A DNA stretch of 64,000 bases from a virus: the IMG/VR virus record IMGVR_UViG_3300046001_006965, positions 18,970-82,969 of that record. One strand, 5' to 3'. Shown here one piece after another: positions 15,587-23,644 of this stretch. The notes under the pieces were generated by a model. The model was not told the DNA's origin. It was given only the letters and a program-made list of their open reading frames with translations, and did no database searches. Numbering within the stretch: position 1 is the first letter of the stretch; the number at the start of each line of letters is the position of its first letter. The position numbers were made by a program, and so were the translations under genes.

Positions 15587-16735
15587 CTACTTTTTAAAAG
15601 GTACGTTTGTGAGTTGTCTTCCGTTGTTCCAGATGGCAAAACGACCTTCAGTATCAACTTCAATTTTCATTGTTTCAATCTTGCCAAATTGGTTGAGATT
15701 GCCTCCTAAATCTACCACCCACGCATTTTGTTTGTTGGGATGAATTCGCATGGCACGGCCTACAATTTGATAGAACAAAGACAACGACATCGTGGATCTG
15801 GCCATCAATACTGCTTCGAGTTCCGGATAATCAAACCCGGTGGTTAAAACACCCACATTTACCACGCATTTTATAATTCCTTTTTTGAATCTTGAAAGGA
15901 TGCGTTCGCGTTCTTCTTTCTTGGTATCCGATGTCAATAGAACGGCTCCCGGAATGCGTTTTACCACTTCTTTGGCTTCGGTGATCAAAGCGCAAAAAAT
16001 TAGAAGATTTGGCTTTTTTGACAGCACGTAAAAAGCATATTTTACAATCCGGCTGGGCATATCGATTGACTTGTAATACCGACTTAGTGAAGCGGTTGTA
16101 AAATCGGTTCCTGAACTGTTTAATTCTAGTTTTGAGCGATCAATTACATCAAAGGAGTAATACTCTAGCTTTGCCAAAAATCCAGCGTCAAACAGCGTAT
16201 TATTTTGAACGTAATACAGAATTTTATTAAAAATTCGTGGAGTGCTTCGGGTCAGGAATGTTAGCTGTGGTCCTTCGCTTGTTTGCGACAAACGATATGG
16301 TGTGGCGGTTAATCCCAACACATTGGCATCCGGAAAATGATTGATGAATTCCTGATACATTCCACCGTCTGAATTAACCAAATGACATTCGTCGATTAGT
16401 ATGTTTTTCAGTCCGGCAAACAAATGTTTTTTGTTGATGATGCTGCCAATGGTGCAAAAAGTGACGCGACCAATTATCTTTTCGCCAGCTGATGCGCTGT
16501 AGATGGATGCTTTGCCATATTTGGAATACTTCTCATAGTTCTGTTCCAGGATCTCTTTCGAGGGCTGGAGGATGATTGTTTTACCCTCCAGCGGTGCTAC
16601 TAAGTTGGCAATAACAATAGATTTTCCAGCGCCTGTTGGCAGGACAATTACAGCATTGTCATTTGACTTTCCCTGTAAATATTCCACTCCTAAACGTGTT
16701 GAATCTGCTTGATAAGGCCTTAATTGAAATCCCAT
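15587..16735 (-). CDS. SF2 DEAD/DEAH-box helicase
   Basis: 382 residues. Motif I PTGAGKS (33-39), motif II DECH (115-118), motif III TATPYR (143-148), and motif VI QIVGRAMR near 335 followed by VVDLGGNLNQFG. It is shorter than RadD/type III Res proteins of about 500-580 residues because it lacks a C-terminal extension. Likely unwinds DNA during phage replication or recombination; it follows the DUF4373 gene in the same operon. Confidence 0.9.
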   Translation of the reverse strand: MGFQLRPYQADSTRLGVEYLQGKSNDNAVIVLPTGAGKSIVIANLVAPLEGKTIILQPSKEILEQNYEKYSKYGKASIYSASAGEKIIGRVTFCTIGSIINKKHLFAGLKNILIDECHLVNSDGGMYQEFINHFPDANVLGLTATPYRLSQTSEGPQLTFLTRSTPRIFNKILYYVQNNTLFDAGFLAKLEYYSFDVIDRSKLELNSSGTDFTTASLSRYYKSIDMPSRIVKYAFYVLSKKPNLLIFCALITEAKEVVKRIPGAVLLTSDTKKEERERILSRFKKGIIKCVVNVGVLTTGFDYPELEAVLMARSTMSLSLFYQIVGRAMRIHPNKQNAWVVDLGGNLNQFGKIETMKIEVDTEGRFAIWNNGRQLTNVPFKK

Positions 16736-16737
16736 CC

Positions 16738-17340
16738 TTAAACGGCTTGTGATTCATCATCGAATTTTGCATTATCAAAAGAGGCATCTTCTGAAGCAAA
16801 ATCCATGTGCAATTGTTCTGGTTGTGGAGCTGATTTTCCGTTCATGTAAAACTCAACCTCTTTGATGGCATTATCTAAAATAGCAGTCAATTGAGTCAAA
16901 TAAAGATAGGCTCCGTTTAGTTTTACTTTTGGAGCACTAAACTTAATTACTCCATTTGTCACTTCTTTGTAACCTGATAAAATCAAAGCTCTGTTTTCCT
17001 CTACTCCAGATATTGAAAAAGCATTCACGAAATATTTTTCTGTTTCAACTTCTTCTTCAAGAAATGATAATTCGGTTGCATTATCATTACCCGTGTAGGC
17101 ATCATCCAAGTGTGCCAGGAACACATCAAACTTATCGAATGCTATTTCTAAATCTTCGTGAACGATGTGTTTTCCGTTTCTTGAAAGTCCATCGCCTTTA
17201 GTCTTTCCGGTTAATAATTCGTAGGAATAATTGCAAAGAGCATCTTTGAGCGAAGCGCTTTTTATTTCTACATCTTTTTGAACTTGATCTGCTAATCCTA
17301 ATTTTTCTGTAAGGATTGTGAAAACTTTTTCTTTTGACAT
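16738..17340 (-). CDS. hypothetical protein conserved in the recombination operon
   Basis: 200 residues, family not recognised. Mixed alpha/beta, with an acidic C-terminus (DFASEDASFDNAKFDDESQ) of the type seen in single-strand binding proteins. A segment EQLHMDF near residue 178 resembles a hexapeptide clamp motif weakly. It starts 10 bases below the winged-helix-like 17350 gene. Confidence 0.55.
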   Translation of the reverse strand: MSKEKVFTILTEKLGLADQVQKDVEIKSASLKDALCNYSYELLTGKTKGDGLSRNGKHIVHEDLEIAFDKFDVFLAHLDDAYTGNDNATELSFLEEEVETEKYFVNAFSISGVEENRALILSGYKEVTNGVIKFSAPKVKLNGAYLYLTQLTAILDNAIKEVEFYMNGKSAPQPEQLHMDFASEDASFDNAKFDDESQAV

Positions 17341-17349
17341 GGTGGTTAT

Positions 17350-17721
17350 TTAATTAAAAATTGATATTTGGTTTCTGTTTTGTTGCGATGCATTGGCCTG
17401 TTGTATCAGGCTGTATTCTTTGCTTATCCAAACTCGCAACGGTCTTTGGTGGGCTTCTTTATTGGTGCTTTTTTGGGTTCTTTCGGTATCGAAAATCAAA
17501 TGTCTTTTTGATAATTTTCTGAAAGGAACTCCAAAAACACTTGGTTGTGATGGAGGTGCATTTCCTGAATTAAAAAATGCCTTTTTCAGATCATCTGCAG
17601 TGAATGGTTTCATCTGTGTTTTTACCCAATTTTCGGCAAAAGCGCAAAGTTTATCGCAATAGACTTTGTTGTTTACTTCTACATCTTCGACGGCTTGGTT
17701 GGTTACTTGGAATGGTGTCAT
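17350..17721 (-). CDS. hypothetical protein ending in a clamp-binding-like motif
   Basis: 123 residues from the ATG at 17721; a longer frame from 17769 would overlap the gene upstream. The centre (FTADDLKKAFFNSG, then FRKLSKRHLIFDTER, then RPLRVWISKEYS) looks like a winged helix. The protein ends NQISIFN, close to the Q[L/I][S/D][L/I]F clamp-binding consensus. Function unknown. Confidence 0.6.
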   Translation of the reverse strand: MTPFQVTNQAVEDVEVNNKVYCDKLCAFAENWVKTQMKPFTADDLKKAFFNSGNAPPSQPSVFGVPFRKLSKRHLIFDTERTQKSTNKEAHQRPLRVWISKEYSLIQQANASQQNRNQISIFN

Positions 17722-17735
17722 AATTTTTTTTTGTT

Positions 17736-17942
17736 TTAAAAAGATTCCTTTTCTTTGAATAAAGAGCAAGCAGCATCTTTACATTTAATTTTTAATAGTC
17801 CATTATTGGTTCTGTTTGATTTCCTGATACCACAATACTGAAACACCTTTGAATTACATTCCCATCGTTGGCGGTGTTCACAATCTCTACAAGTATTTGT
17901 TGGTTTTGAAACCTGCTCTTCAAATTCAAATAGATTAACCAT
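17736..17942 (-). CDS. cysteine-rich small protein
   Basis: 68 residues with Cys at CRDCEHRQRWEC and later CGIRK and CKDAAC, eight in the whole protein by eye, arranged as a probable zinc module. No homologous family recognised. It overlaps its upstream neighbour by 8 bases. Confidence 0.5.
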   Translation of the reverse strand: MVNLFEFEEQVSKPTNTCRDCEHRQRWECNSKVFQYCGIRKSNRTNNGLLKIKCKDAACSLFKEKESF

Positions 17943-18324
17943 TAAAAGATTGCATTTCAGCTTTCGCTTTTGATATTAAAGTTCTGCACCAGTCTAGTTG
18001 GTGTGTACATGATGCATTTAATCTTGTTGCCCAAGTCAATAAGTAATTTTCATTTTCAACTAATGTATCTGTAAATTTTACTGCAACACTGGGTGGAAGG
18101 GCAACTATCTTTTTAATTTCTGAAACTATATCACTCCTTAATTTACGGTCCTTATGAATTTTAGAATCAGCTAGAAGTTTTCCGGTTCTTGCCATATAAA
18201 CTGATAATGTATTTCCTCTATAGACAGCCTCGTTAGCATCTTCACTCATTTCTATTTCAAGAAATTCCTGTATAGTTATTAGTTCTTTTTTAATTTCAGA
18301 TAGGCTTGTTACTAAGTCATTCAT
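17935..18324 (-). CDS. hypothetical protein
   Basis: 129 residues, helical, no family recognised. It contains an internal DANEAVYRGNTLSVYMARTG segment and a basic stretch. Coupled by an 8-base overlap to the Cys-rich gene. Confidence 0.5.
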   Translation of the reverse strand: MNDLVTSLSEIKKELITIQEFLEIEMSEDANEAVYRGNTLSVYMARTGKLLADSKIHKDRKLRSDIVSEIKKIVALPPSVAVKFTDTLVENENYLLTWATRLNASCTHQLDWCRTLISKAKAEMQSFNG

Positions 18325-18330
18325 CTTTTT

Positions 18331-18555
18331 TTAATTTTTGTAACCGTTAAAAGCCATTACTTGATCTTCTGGAATAAGGAATTTCACTACTGCCGTCAAT
18401 CCCCTAAAAAATCTTCTTTTCTGGGTAAGCGACTGAATAATTCCTTGATGCTTTTTAATCCTGGCATCATATTTTTTAGCATAATGTTTACTGAGCTCTA
18501 TTTCAAAAAGCAAGTAATTAATGCCGTTCAGCGTGTGTACAATTTTTTCACTCAT
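18331..18555 (-). CDS. hypothetical protein
   Basis: 74 residues from the ATG at 18555, which forms an ATGA overlap with the stop of the gene upstream and is therefore preferred over 18597. Helical N-terminus and basic middle (KKYDARIKKHQG, TQKRRFFRG). Function unknown. Confidence 0.5.
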   Translation of the reverse strand: MSEKIVHTLNGINYLLFEIELSKHYAKKYDARIKKHQGIIQSLTQKRRFFRGLTAVVKFLIPEDQVMAFNGYKN

Positions 18556-18842
18556 AATTCGGTGGCTTTTTTGATTGCTGATTTTGCTTTGTCCCAAGCA
18601 ATGTGATTCCTATCTGAGATTTTAACTACTTCTATTAATGCTTCCAGTAATTCCGGGGCTGCTGCGATTAGCTTGGCGTTTGATTTTGAAACGCTTTCAC
18701 AAATAAGGTTTCCACCATAATACTCAATGGCATCTTCGCCAACCGAACCTCTTATAGAAAGTGATTCATCATTTTTAGAAATAACACAACTATTATATTT
18801 GCCTATTTCCCACGGTCCTTTTGTTCCTTTAAATTCTGCCAT
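18552..18842 (-). CDS. conserved phage protein (ANAKLIAAAPELLEAL type)
   Basis: 96 residues. GPWEIG near residue 11 and SNAKLIAAAPELLEALIEVV near 55-75 are a combination found in many phages of very different hosts; the function is unknown. It sits between the MBL hydrolase and small helical genes. Confidence 0.65.
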   Translation of the reverse strand: MAEFKGTKGPWEIGKYNSCVISKNDESLSIRGSVGEDAIEYYGGNLICESVSKSNAKLIAAAPELLEALIEVVKISDRNHIAWDKAKSAIKKATEL

Positions 18843-18844
18843 AA

Positions 18845-19585
18845 CTAAAAAGGTGTTTTATTAAAATTAATTTTCATACCGTTACTCGCCACGGTGACGT
18901 TTTTTCCTGTGAGTTCTGCCACTTCTTTTTGAAATTGTTTTTCATCTGAATTGCTGTCTGAAAGATGTATCAAAACGATGTTGTTGACTTTCGTTAGATC
19001 ATTGGCAGCCAACATATCCTTGCAGTTGGCCAGCGAGAAATGAGATCTTAAAATCCGGTTTCTCAAAAATTCCTTTCCAGAATCAGCTCCAAACTTTCTG
19101 TCGATGATTTCCTTTGAGAAATTGGCTTCGATAATGATATTATTCAATCCCTTGAAAGTATATTCACAATAGTAGGTATCGGTCAGGAAAAGCACCTTTC
19201 CACAATCAGGATGCTCGATCAAGAACCCCAAAGGTTCCGCTGCATCGTGTTTCACATCGAAAGCCATTACCTTGAAGTTTCCAATTTGTACCGTTTGTCT
19301 GGGTTTGATTGCCGTGGCTCTTGGAAGTGAAAAAACAAAGCGTTTTTCCAATGTTCCGGCAGAAGCATACATATCAATTCCCAACTTTATCACATCATAA
19401 ATGGCTTTGGAGTGGTCAAAGTGTTCGTGTGTACAAAGACAACCAACCACTTTTGACAAATCAAAATTCAAGGCCTGTTTTATGTCCTTGATGTTTACAC
19501 CACACTCGATAAGCAAAGCCTCATTCTCGTTTCCAAGAATGTAGGCATTACCCTTTGAGCCAGTTCCTATTATGTTAAGATTCAT
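18845..19585 (-). CDS. metallo-beta-lactamase-fold hydrolase
   Basis: 246 residues. The metal motif THEHFDH is at 52-58, with GTGSKGNAYIL at the N-terminus as in YycJ/WalJ-type and phage MBL nucleases. Further metal ligands are FLTDT near 130 and SHFS later. It likely cuts nucleic acid or a nucleotide ester. Being encoded between RecT and small genes in an operon with an SbcC-like ATPase but no SbcD, it may be the nuclease of that set. Confidence 0.85.
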   Translation of the reverse strand: MNLNIIGTGSKGNAYILGNENEALLIECGVNIKDIKQALNFDLSKVVGCLCTHEHFDHSKAIYDVIKLGIDMYASAGTLEKRFVFSLPRATAIKPRQTVQIGNFKVMAFDVKHDAAEPLGFLIEHPDCGKVLFLTDTYYCEYTFKGLNNIIIEANFSKEIIDRKFGADSGKEFLRNRILRSHFSLANCKDMLAANDLTKVNNIVLIHLSDSNSDEKQFQKEVAELTGKNVTVASNGMKINFNKTPF

Positions 19586-19685
19586 CTGATTTAGATTTAA
19601 TAATTGAAAGACATATAACTATAAATACTGCAACAGCAAAGGCGGTATCTTTATGCCTTTCAATTGTTATGAAAAAAATTTCCAT
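19575..19685 (-). CDS. 36-residue single-span membrane microprotein
   Basis: ATG at 19685 follows the RecT stop by 2 bases and the stop overlaps the MBL start. MEIFFITIERHKDTAF then AVAVFIVICLSIIKSK: one transmembrane helix and a basic end. Too short for gene finders; supported by exact operon packing. Confidence 0.45.
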   Translation of the reverse strand: MEIFFITIERHKDTAFAVAVFIVICLSIIKSKSDES

Positions 19686-19687
19686 AA

Positions 19688-20560
19688 TTAGAAGTTTGGA
19701 CCTGCAGGAGTTTCTTCAAATTCCAATTTTTCGGAAACCACTGTTTCAGGATCTACCACCACCGCATCTTCGATGTTGTTTTCGAAATCCAAACTTTGCT
19801 TGTTGGCTTTGGTTTTGATTTCGTGTTGAACGTCTAATGCTGGTTTGTCTGAAAGTAATCCTTTGTCACTTGAAGAAGATGTTTCAATTTTAAGAGATCT
19901 TGCAATTACTGTTTTTTCACACATCTGGTCAGGAAATTTATTATGTGCCGGTGAATTCCCTTTTGCTCCACCCATTGACCAGGATGTTTTTATTTGGTCA
20001 ATTGTCATTATTTCAGAATCTGAACTTCCATCATTGTATGTAACAATTGCATAGGCGCCTACAATTTTATCATTGGCAATGTTTGCCAATTTTTGATTGT
20101 GTTTTGTGACATTTTTTCTTCCTGTAGAAAAATCAACTGAATATTCAAATTCGTCATCTTTATAAACAGTCACAGCATTCACTTCTTTAACATTTGCAAC
20201 CCTTTTGGCTATTGCAATATCTCCAATATATGATTGGTCAAACTGGAGCTTATTCCCATAAACAACAAAGTATCCTTGCTTTTTTGAAACACTTAAACCG
20301 CTTGTTACCATATCAAGAAAAGCATTTGCAATGCTTTCTTTGGTACAAACTTCAAGTGCTGGATTTCCTCCTCTATCCACTACTCCTTGTAATACCAACC
20401 AAGCGGCTCTAACTGCGTTTTCAGGAACATAATCAGATGGTAAAACGATCTCTCCTGTGGCTTGTATTTCGGCTATTCTGGACAATACACTATTTACAGT
20501 TGCTTCGGTAAATTTGTTTGTCTTTTTTTCTACTACTTGTACATTTTCTGTTGTGCTCAT
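19688..20560 (-). CDS. recT: RecT single-strand annealing protein
   Basis: 290 residues, usual RecT length. Family features: NAFLDMVTSGLSVSKKQGYFV, IGDIAIAKR, and the segment WSMGGAKGNSPAHNKFPDQM ending CEKTVIARSLK. It anneals complementary single strands during phage recombination. The initiator region shares ACAATCAAATTTTAAAA with the pcfK and SMC genes. The exonuclease partner could be the SMC-like ATPase with an unidentified nuclease. Confidence 0.92.
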   Translation of the reverse strand: MSTTENVQVVEKKTNKFTEATVNSVLSRIAEIQATGEIVLPSDYVPENAVRAAWLVLQGVVDRGGNPALEVCTKESIANAFLDMVTSGLSVSKKQGYFVVYGNKLQFDQSYIGDIAIAKRVANVKEVNAVTVYKDDEFEYSVDFSTGRKNVTKHNQKLANIANDKIVGAYAIVTYNDGSSDSEIMTIDQIKTSWSMGGAKGNSPAHNKFPDQMCEKTVIARSLKIETSSSSDKGLLSDKPALDVQHEIKTKANKQSLDFENNIEDAVVVDPETVVSEKLEFEETPAGPNF

Positions 20561-20579
20561 TTTTTTAAAATTTGATTGT

Positions 20580-20795
20580 TTATAATTCTATTACTAATTG
20601 ATTACTGTTTATGATGGCTTCACACCTCACGAATTCAAGGTCAAAGGCTTGGGATTCGATTTCTTTTTTGGTATTTTGATTGTGTTTGCAGTTGGCGGTG
20701 CAATCAAAACTTCCAATTGTAATTCCTTTGTTTACCTTGCAATTTGCCAATAGATGACCGTCTTTGTTGCGTGGTATTTTGGTTTTATTTTCCAT
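20580..20795 (-). CDS. small hypothetical protein, first gene after promoter D
   Basis: 71 residues from the ATG at 20795 (MENKTKIPRNKDGHLLANCK). Contains SFDCTANCKHN, a possible zinc site. The 3' strand of the leader pseudoknot ends only about 14 bases upstream of this ATG, so translation could be gated by it. Function unknown. Confidence 0.55.
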   Translation of the reverse strand: MENKTKIPRNKDGHLLANCKVNKGITIGSFDCTANCKHNQNTKKEIESQAFDLEFVRCEAIINSNQLVIEL

Positions 20796-20809
20796 TTTAA
20801 AATAAAAAT

Positions 20810-20887
20810 GCCTTCGAAAAATCAATTACCGTCCGACGGGCAATCTCTTTTAAGAAGGCTAAAAGTTTAAAGTTCTACTGTCGGACG
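20810..20887 (-). ncRNA. structured pseudoknot leader upstream of the recT operon
   Basis: Minus-strand 5' UTR with the same layout as at 13030-13107. P1 pairs CGTCCGAC (20880-20887) with GTCGGACG (20830-20837). Hairpin P2 CTTTTA/TAAAAG (20860-20865 with 20847-20852) presents a 7-nt loop GCCTTCT (20853-20859). Six loop bases pair with GAAGGC at 20810-20815. Every helix differs in sequence from the other copy yet pairs. Confidence 0.55.
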
Positions 20888-20897
20888 AACTACTTTG

Positions 20898-20949
20898 TAA
20901 ATATACAAATTAAAATAACATATTTTGCAATTAAATAACTAAATATGTT
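20898..20949 (-). promoter_or_regulatory. operator-promoter D (33-bp operator family)
   Basis: Minus strand 20949 to 20917 starts AACATATT and ends TTGCAAAATATGTT, 33 bases. TTG, a 22-base spacer and -7 element TATATTTA (20898-20905) follow the same geometry as promoter C. It drives the recT-MBL-helicase-RuvC operon. Confidence 0.7.
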
Positions 20950-20967
20950 ATTATTTTTTAGCATCCA

Positions 20968-23043
20968 TTAGGCAGCTTGAAGTATTAATGGTAATCCTGT
21001 TTTTGCATCAATTAAAATTCCGTTTACTTTTGGATTTCCAACATTTAAAACAGAACCCTTCCATACATTAAGATTTACTAACTGGCTTTCAATATCAATA
21101 ACCTCGATAATGCTTTCCCTGTTGTCGATAAAGATGGGAGCCGTAACTTGGTAGAATTCGCAAAGCGTGTTGATGATGTCCAGTCCGGCATTAATTCTGG
21201 ATGCAGTATTAGCATCACTGAACGGCACGCCATCGATTAAAGCATCACAGCATTCAGATTCTCCACCATTGATTTGCGTTTCGAACATTCTGAATTTTAC
21301 GAACTTGAATTTCTCGTTGATCTTGGATTCAAGCGTATCTATTTTCAGTTTGTTGAAACGTTCTATAACGAATTGCGTTTTCTCGACATTGGCGATTTGT
21401 TGTGCCAAATCCTTTTCCTCTTGCTCCAGGGCTGCAATACGATTGTCAACGGCTTTGATTTGGTCCTCGTTACGTAATTGTGATTTGATTTCGTCAATGG
21501 CGGTTACCAAGGCTGAACGGGTGCTTTGCAATTCTGAAATATCAACCACCGGAACATCTTCTATGGTTGCCAGAATTGTTTTGAGCTCAATTTTCTTATC
21601 AAGGTAATTGTGATTTGTTGAAAGTGAGTGCTCATAAATAGCTGTTTCGTCAACCGCTGCCGTTGGTGTAACTTTTGAAGTTTCGGTTTCTATTTCTAGT
21701 TTTAAAGATTCGATTTCTTTGCCTAAATCAGCAACCATTTTTTCTCCTTTTTCGATTCGTTCCGCAAATAACCAAACCTCAGCTTGCACAACTCCTTTTT
21801 CGTCTCCCAATGCTTTTCCTTGTCTTTGAATTTCTGCAAGGCTACTGGCTTTTGCTGTTTTGAAATTGGATAACATTTCGGTTTTTTTGCCTTTAACATC
21901 ACCTGCTTCAAAATCACGCTTGCATGTTGGACAATGAAAATCGTTATCATTGAAAGTCAATTCCTTTGCGTTTTCAATTCCCCAAGCTTCACGTTTTGCA
22001 AGAATCTGTTTTTCGAGATTGTTTAAATCTTCAGTTCGCATTGTCTTTTTGGAATGCAATAACTGAACTCCATTTTTGGCGCTTTGCAAGTCGGCCACTT
22101 TTGCTTCGTGGGTTCTTTTCAATCCATCCAGAACCGATGTGTCAGGAATTGATTTGCGTTGTGATTCTCTTTTTGCGTTGGCTTCAATCGTTTCGATGTC
22201 CGATTTGATGCTGTTGGCTTTAGCTTTCTTTTGGTTCACTTCGGCAAGTGCTCCATCAAAAGCAGCCGATTTATTTTGGATGGCTTGATCTACTTTTTTA
22301 AGGTCCGTTTCTTTCAATCCTAGACCTACTTTTAAATTATTGAAATCAACTGCCTCTGGACGTGATTTGTAAACCTCATCAATTCGAACTGGGATTCCTT
22401 TCAAATCTTCTTTTGCTTTTTTGATGGAAGCAAGAATTTGTTTTTGATATTCAACCAATGTTTTCCCGTTGGTTAATTGTGCCACCAAATTTTCATATTC
22501 TGCGTTTCCTGCTGCCAAATCACCGTCCGAAATTGCACCGGCAATAGCTACTAAAACATTTCTTCTGTCTTGCCATTTCAAGGAATTAAACGCCAATGGA
22601 TTTGTGATCATTTTGAAAACTGTTTCCTCCAGAATGGCGCTCACTTTTTCTTGAAATGTTTTTTGTTGCATTGGCACGCCATCCCAATAATACTCTGTTA
22701 CGTTGCCTGAAAACTCGGTAACTTCCGAACCTCTTTTTTTAACCCAGTTTTCTTTTAGGATTTTTGAAATTTCAATCTTCACATCATCGACCAGGATAAC
22801 CGATGCCACTTCATGTTCTATTTTTGGGATTGCCACATTAAATTTATCTAATGTTTTTATCTCAAAATCTTTTCTGTCTGTAGAATCTTTCCCAAACAAC
22901 ATCCAGAGAAAAGCATCCATGATGGTTGTTTTTCCGGTTCCGTTTGCTCCAAAAATATCAGTGTTCTTATTGAACGTGATTTTTTCATTTCTCAGTCCTT
23001 TGAAGTTAGTAAGGCTGATTTCTAAAATTTGAATTGTTTTCAT
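20968..23043 (-). CDS. SMC/SbcC-like ATPase
   Basis: 691 residues. Walker A GANGTGKTT at 32-40, two coiled-coil arms with a zinc hook CPTC near residue 375, and a C-terminal ABC half ending in IFIDNRESIIEV (Walker B/D-loop). This is the Rad50/SbcC architecture used with a nuclease to process ends for RecT. SbcD itself is absent from the window. The start region ACGAGTAAAATG is identical to that of pcfK. Confidence 0.87.
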   Translation of the reverse strand: MKTIQILEISLTNFKGLRNEKITFNKNTDIFGANGTGKTTIMDAFLWMLFGKDSTDRKDFEIKTLDKFNVAIPKIEHEVASVILVDDVKIEISKILKENWVKKRGSEVTEFSGNVTEYYWDGVPMQQKTFQEKVSAILEETVFKMITNPLAFNSLKWQDRRNVLVAIAGAISDGDLAAGNAEYENLVAQLTNGKTLVEYQKQILASIKKAKEDLKGIPVRIDEVYKSRPEAVDFNNLKVGLGLKETDLKKVDQAIQNKSAAFDGALAEVNQKKAKANSIKSDIETIEANAKRESQRKSIPDTSVLDGLKRTHEAKVADLQSAKNGVQLLHSKKTMRTEDLNNLEKQILAKREAWGIENAKELTFNDNDFHCPTCKRDFEAGDVKGKKTEMLSNFKTAKASSLAEIQRQGKALGDEKGVVQAEVWLFAERIEKGEKMVADLGKEIESLKLEIETETSKVTPTAAVDETAIYEHSLSTNHNYLDKKIELKTILATIEDVPVVDISELQSTRSALVTAIDEIKSQLRNEDQIKAVDNRIAALEQEEKDLAQQIANVEKTQFVIERFNKLKIDTLESKINEKFKFVKFRMFETQINGGESECCDALIDGVPFSDANTASRINAGLDIINTLCEFYQVTAPIFIDNRESIIEVIDIESQLVNLNVWKGSVLNVGNPKVNGILIDAKTGLPLILQAA

Positions 23044-23066
23044 TTTACTCGTTTTAAATTTGATTG

Positions 23067-23342
23067 TTATAATTTCTCTACTAATATTTCCAGTGCTTTT
23101 GACTCAAAAGACACGTTTGTTTCGATGGAATAAAGCGCATTGGCTATTGTGGTGTATGCTGCTTTTCGCACGTTGTTTTTGGTAATTTCAGCTTCATTCA
23201 TACATCCGTGAATGAATGCGGTGAAGTCTTGGTATGTTTCCACTTTGAGATAAGCGCTTTCGATGTAGGCATATACGAAAGGGAACATTGGAAACTTAAT
23301 GTCCGGTTTGGTGAATTCTGAATTAATTTGTAGTTTTGACAT
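23067..23342 (-). CDS. hypothetical protein
   Basis: 91 residues, helical, no family recognised. Its upstream region repeats the ACAATCAAATTTT sequence seen before pcfK, recT and the SMC gene. It lies between the 23.4-kb terminator and the SMC gene. Confidence 0.55.
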   Translation of the reverse strand: MSKLQINSEFTKPDIKFPMFPFVYAYIESAYLKVETYQDFTAFIHGCMNEAEITKNNVRKAAYTTIANALYSIETNVSFESKALEILVEKL

Positions 23343-23387
23343 CTCTAAAAGTTTTTAATTATTACTCGTGATTGAAAATTTGATTGT

Positions 23388-23415
23388 AAAAACCACTTTT
23401 CGCGAAGTGGTTTTT
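23388..23415 (-). terminator. rho-independent terminator
   Basis: AAAAACCACTT-TTCGCG-AAGTGGTTTTT, an 11-bp stem with U-runs on both strands. It lies just beyond the stop of the 23417 gene and would end or attenuate transcription from the Cro promoter before the SMC gene. Confidence 0.8.
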
Positions 23416-23416
23416 T

Positions 23417-23644
23417 TTATTTTGTTAAACTTGCTATTGCTTCCAGTTTCTTTTCGGGAGACAGTTCGTATTTACCCTTTCGGGCGGAACTGGAAGCTCC
23501 CAAACTATCCAGTTCCAACTCTAAGTATCTCTTACGGCTTGTAATCGAACTTAATCCTTGCATAAAGAGCTGCTCCTGGGTTTCTAATTCCCTTGTTTCT
23601 CTTTTTATGAATGCTATTTTTTCTAGTCTATTCATCAGTGCCAT
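23417..23644 (-). CDS. hypothetical coiled-coil protein
   Basis: 75 residues, strongly helical (EKIAFIKRETRELETQEQLF), with a basic/serine linker. No family recognised. The stop of the 35-residue membrane protein overlaps its start. Confidence 0.5.
   Translation of the reverse strand: MALMNRLEKIAFIKRETRELETQEQLFMQGLSSITSRKRYLELELDSLGASSSARKGKYELSPEKKLEAIASLTK

Noticed and set aside
16798-16818. QLHMDF in the 16738 gene as a clamp motif
   Set aside because: It is internal, the fit is weak (Met for Leu), and it is not at the terminus like the others.
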